From a bacterium (GTDB taxonomy: Bacteria > Patescibacteriota > Minisyncoccia > Minisyncoccales > JAGLPU01): 7,916 nt of DNA. The stretch is taken from contig JAUVEE010000031.1 in NCBI GenBank assembly GCA_030594935.1, forward strand, positions 1-7,916. The letters run 5' to 3'. A program made the position numbers and the translations under genes. The notes beneath the pieces were generated by a model. It saw only the letters and a list, made by a program, of their open reading frames with translations. It was not told the DNA's origin and made no database searches. Of the stretch, positions 5,888-7,916 are shown one piece after another (within the stretch, counting starts at the first letter, position 1; each line of letters starts with the position of its first letter).

Positions 5888-6766
5888 TTATAATTTTTCT
5901 ATTTTTTTAATAAACTCTTTATTGCCCACATAAACCGGAATTCTCTGGTTTAAATCTTTGGGCTCAATTTCTAAAATTGATTTTTCTCCGTTGCTTGAAG
6001 CTCCGCCGGCTTGTTCAATTATTAAAGACATAGGAAAGGCTTCAACCAGCAATCTTAATTTTCCCTGCGGCTTAGTGATCAAAGCCGGATAGGAAAATAT
6101 CCCTCCGTAATGAAGCACTTGGTTAAAATCTCCCACAAAAGCTCCGCCATACCTTAATTTAGAACCCTTTGCTTCCAGTTCTTCAACATATTCTTTAAAT
6201 TTTGGCTGCCACTCCTTGCGCAACCCGCCAATGCCGTATAATTGACCCGGCTCGGGCAGTTTAATGTTCTCTTCTTTTAAAATAAAGCCTTCTTTGGTGC
6301 GCAAGAATTCGTGAACCCCGTTGCGGGCCGTGTAAACCAAGGTTATCATCGGACCGTATAAGATGTACATTGCGGCCACCTGGTGCTTCCCCTGGGTTGG
6401 CAAATCCTTCTTATATATCCCCACTATTATTCCCACTGAATTATTGGTTTCAATATTTGAAGAACCGTCCAAAGGGTCTAAAGTGACATTATATTTTCCC
6501 TGCTCATTAATCTTCACTATGTCCGGATGCTCTTCTGACACTATTGTCTTGACTATGCCTGTTTTTTTTAGTTCCTCAATCAAGCATTCGTCCGCCCATT
6601 TGTCAGCCACCAGCTGCACTTCGCCGAAAACATTTTTGGTGTCAGCTTTGCCCCGACGATAAGGAAGCTCAGCACTAATAATTTCCGCGATCTCGCCTAT
6701 TTTGATAATCAAAGAAGCGAGCTCGCTGTCTGTCGTTTCTAAATGTTCTTTTAAAGTTTGAATCAT
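5888..6766 (-). CDS. fbp: Fructose-1,6-bisphosphatase class I
   Basis: The enzyme hydrolyses fructose 1,6-bisphosphate to fructose 6-phosphate and phosphate, the irreversible upper step of gluconeogenesis, in the cytoplasm. The 292-residue product contains the metal- and substrate-site motifs of class I FBPase: GEVQLVADKWADE (48-60), SEEH (77-80), DPLDGSSNIE (97-106), YGGAFVGDFNQVLHYGGIF (206-224), GKLRLLVEAFP (235-245, with Glu242 as the expected metal ligand) and EQAGGASSNG (251-260). It is shorter than E. coli Fbp (332 residues), with a shorter N-terminus and shorter loops. Its ATG is only four bases after the ppsA stop and the aldolase follows after 17 bases, so the three genes almost certainly form one transcription unit. 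No Shine-Dalgarno is present. Confidence 0.95.
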   Translation of the reverse strand: MIQTLKEHLETTDSELASLIIKIGEIAEIISAELPYRRGKADTKNVFGEVQLVADKWADECLIEELKKTGIVKTIVSEEHPDIVKINEQGKYNVTLDPLDGSSNIETNNSVGIIVGIYKKDLPTQGKHQVAAMYILYGPMITLVYTARNGVHEFLRTKEGFILKEENIKLPEPGQLYGIGGLRKEWQPKFKEYVEELEAKGSKLRYGGAFVGDFNQVLHYGGIFSYPALITKPQGKLRLLVEAFPMSLIIEQAGGASSNGEKSILEIEPKDLNQRIPVYVGNKEFIKKIEKL

Positions 6767-6770
6767 AAAT

Positions 6771-7454
6771 TTATTTAGCTAAATTTAAAATAGTTTTAAT
6801 TACCGTATTAGGATTCAGGGACATTGATTCAATGCCCTGCTCCGTCAAAAATTGAGCAAAGTCCTGATAAGTTGAAGGCGCTTCGCCGCAAATTCCGATA
6901 TATTTCTTTCTTCTCTTGCATACTTTAATCACTTCAGCTATCATTTTTTTCACCGCCTCGTTGCGCTCATCTCCGATATAGGCGATGTTGGCATTGTCTC
7001 TGTCCAGACCCAAAGAGAGCTGGGTTAAATCGTTGGAGCCAATGCTCATACCGTCAAAAATATCTAAAAACTCATCAGCCAAAATCACATTGGCCGGAAT
7101 CTCGCACATCACGATAACCTCCAGCCCCTTCTTTCTTTTAGCCAACCCGAATTTTTTCATCAAGCCCAAAACCTGCTTTCCTTCCGCGACTGTCCGGCAA
7201 AAAGGAATCATAACAGCCACATTGGTTAAGCCGAATACTTCCCTTACTCTTTTGATTGCCTGGCATTCCATTTTAAAAGCCGGCTGATAGCCTTTATCCA
7301 GATAGCGGCAAGCTCCCCTGAATCCCATCATGGGGTTTGCCTCTTCTCCTTCAAACAGCTCTCCCCCGATTAAGTTCTTGTATTCGTTTGTTTTAAAATC
7401 TGAAAGCCGGACAATAACTTTCTTGGGATAAAAAGCCGCCGCGATTTGGGCCAC
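6771..7454 (-). CDS. ppsA: Phosphoenolpyruvate synthase, C-terminal PEP-binding part (downstream of in-frame stop)
   Basis: PEP synthase converts pyruvate, ATP and water into PEP, AMP and phosphate. This piece is the C-terminal TIM-barrel domain that binds pyruvate/PEP: AAFYPKKVIVRLSDFKTNEY (residues 5-24), GFRGACRY (44-51), IPFCRT (83-88), VMCEIPAN (115-122), SIGSNDLTQL (137-146) and the catalytic Cys189 in YIGICGEAPS (185-194), ending at the usual family C-terminus. The boundary given is the GTG at 7452-7454, the only start-like codon at this end. I doubt it is a true start. Recognisable PEP synthase sequence continues in the same frame for 19 more codons (HQNKRDYFVKELAEG) up to a TAA at 7512-7514, and no ribosome binding site precedes the GTG at a usable distance. 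It is best read as the 3' part of one ppsA gene interrupted by a nonsense codon. fbp starts four bases downstream. Confidence 0.88.
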   Translation of the reverse strand: MAQIAAAFYPKKVIVRLSDFKTNEYKNLIGGELFEGEEANPMMGFRGACRYLDKGYQPAFKMECQAIKRVREVFGLTNVAVMIPFCRTVAEGKQVLGLMKKFGLAKRKKGLEVIVMCEIPANVILADEFLDIFDGMSIGSNDLTQLSLGLDRDNANIAYIGDERNEAVKKMIAEVIKVCKRRKKYIGICGEAPSTYQDFAQFLTEQGIESMSLNPNTVIKTILNLAK

Positions 7455-7511
7455 TCCTTCGGCTAGTTCTTTGACAAAGTAATCTCTTTTATTCTGATGC
7501 TCTACAGTAAT

Positions 7512-7916
7512 TTATTTAATTTCTTTAAGAATCGGCGCTATTTTAGCCCGAGACCCAAAGTTTAATAATTTGTCATAATGATACAAGGCCAAAGGATGAA
7601 TCCTGATCTTTTCCGCGATGATAAACTCCTCTCTGGCCAAGCCTACTCCGTCATTAGGTAAAAAAGAAGTTTTAAAGGCAATTTCCGGAGCGGCAATATT
7701 AATCATTATCTTGGTTTTGAGCTTGGGAACTTTCTTCAAATCGTATTTCTTGACTTCAAAAGGAACTTTGCCCTGATAAACTCTGCCATTAAGGCCTTGA
7801 GTGCAGTCGGCGGTTATAACCTGCCCGGTTTTTAAAAGGCTGGTGGCATTTTTTGTCCCCACGATGCAAGGTATGCCCAATTCTCTGGCCACGATGGCTG
7901 AATGGCAAGTCTTCCC
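7512..7916 (-). CDS. ppsA: Phosphoenolpyruvate synthase, central phosphohistidine part, 5' end outside window, ends at in-frame stop
   Basis: Reading from the window edge, 134 codons are in frame. They open with GKTCHSAIVARELGIPCIVG, the phosphohistidine swivel motif of PEP synthase; the fifth visible residue is the His that carries phosphate from ATP to pyruvate. The rest of the swivel domain and the start of the PEP-binding domain follow (MINIAAPEIAF, LPNDGVGLAREEFII, HPLALYHYDK). The frame stops at TAA (7512-7514) in the linker helix after ILKEIK, where other family members continue without interruption into the C-terminal domain. That continuation is present here in the same frame after the stop. 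The N-terminal ATP-grasp domain and the operon promoter should lie beyond base 7916. A protein ending here would lack the pyruvate site and should not be active alone. Confidence 0.88.
   Translation of the reverse strand, partial: GKTCHSAIVARELGIPCIVGTKNATSLLKTGQVITADCTQGLNGRVYQGKVPFEVKKYDLKKVPKLKTKIMINIAAPEIAFKTSFLPNDGVGLAREEFIIAEKIRIHPLALYHYDKLLNFGSRAKIAPILKEIK

Noticed and set aside
7452..7454. GTG as the true start of a separate C-terminal gene
   Set aside because: Conserved PEP synthase residues lie in frame upstream of it, and GAAGGA directly abuts the GTG with no spacer, so it is a poor start. It is kept only as a boundary in the annotation.
7455..7514. Frameshift in ppsA
   Set aside because: The two parts are in the same reading frame (57 bases = 19 codons between the TAA and the GTG), so a substitution, not an indel, separates them.
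1..7916. Mobile element, CRISPR array, prophage or defence system
   Set aside because: No transposase or integrase, no regularly spaced repeats, and all substantial reading frames are accounted for by housekeeping or metabolic genes and one cell-wall enzyme.

Overview
The window looks like chromosomal DNA of a small-genome bacterium, most likely Patescibacteria/CPR of the Parcubacteria type. The evidence is indirect: a fairly AT-rich sequence, compact housekeeping genes, a secreted coiled-coil plus lytic transglycosylase protein of a kind common there, a Lys-rich bL31 tail, an RF1 with a non-standard sequence after its GGQ motif, and an archaeal-type class I aldolase. No phage, transposon, CRISPR or defence genes were seen. 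All eight stop codons that end a complete reading frame or a gene's 3' end are TAA.

Layout. Positions 1-1179 (minus strand) hold rpsB followed by tsf, the latter running off the left edge. Positions 1180-1262 are a divergent intergenic region with back-to-back promoters. On the plus strand rpmE (bL31) and prfA (RF1) overlap by one base. Positions 2567-2734 separate the convergent ends of prfA and the next operon; this gap has a consensus -10 box, a GC-rich series of hairpins and a rho-independent terminator, and may encode a ~100-nt structured RNA. From 2735 to the right edge everything is on the minus strand. In transcription order it is ppsA (5' end outside the window), fbp, class I fructose-bisphosphate aldolase, rplY (bL25/Ctc), and a secreted lytic transglycosylase.

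How the genes work together. The left half is translation machinery: two ribosomal proteins, the EF-Tu exchange factor and a release factor, expressed from one shared divergent control region. The right half has three consecutive gluconeogenic enzymes (PEP synthase, fructose-1,6-bisphosphatase, FBP aldolase), which together suggest carbon flow from pyruvate towards hexose phosphate. A ribosomal protein and a cell-wall enzyme follow.

Main points for a second look: (1) ppsA is interrupted by an in-frame TAA at 7512-7514 with homology continuing in the same frame on both sides; (2) the structured RNA candidate in the prfA 3' gap; (3) none of the eight visible start codons has a normally spaced Shine-Dalgarno sequence, and the two best promoters have their -10 boxes so close to the ATG that the mRNAs should be leaderless or nearly so. 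I found no clearly new multi-gene system.
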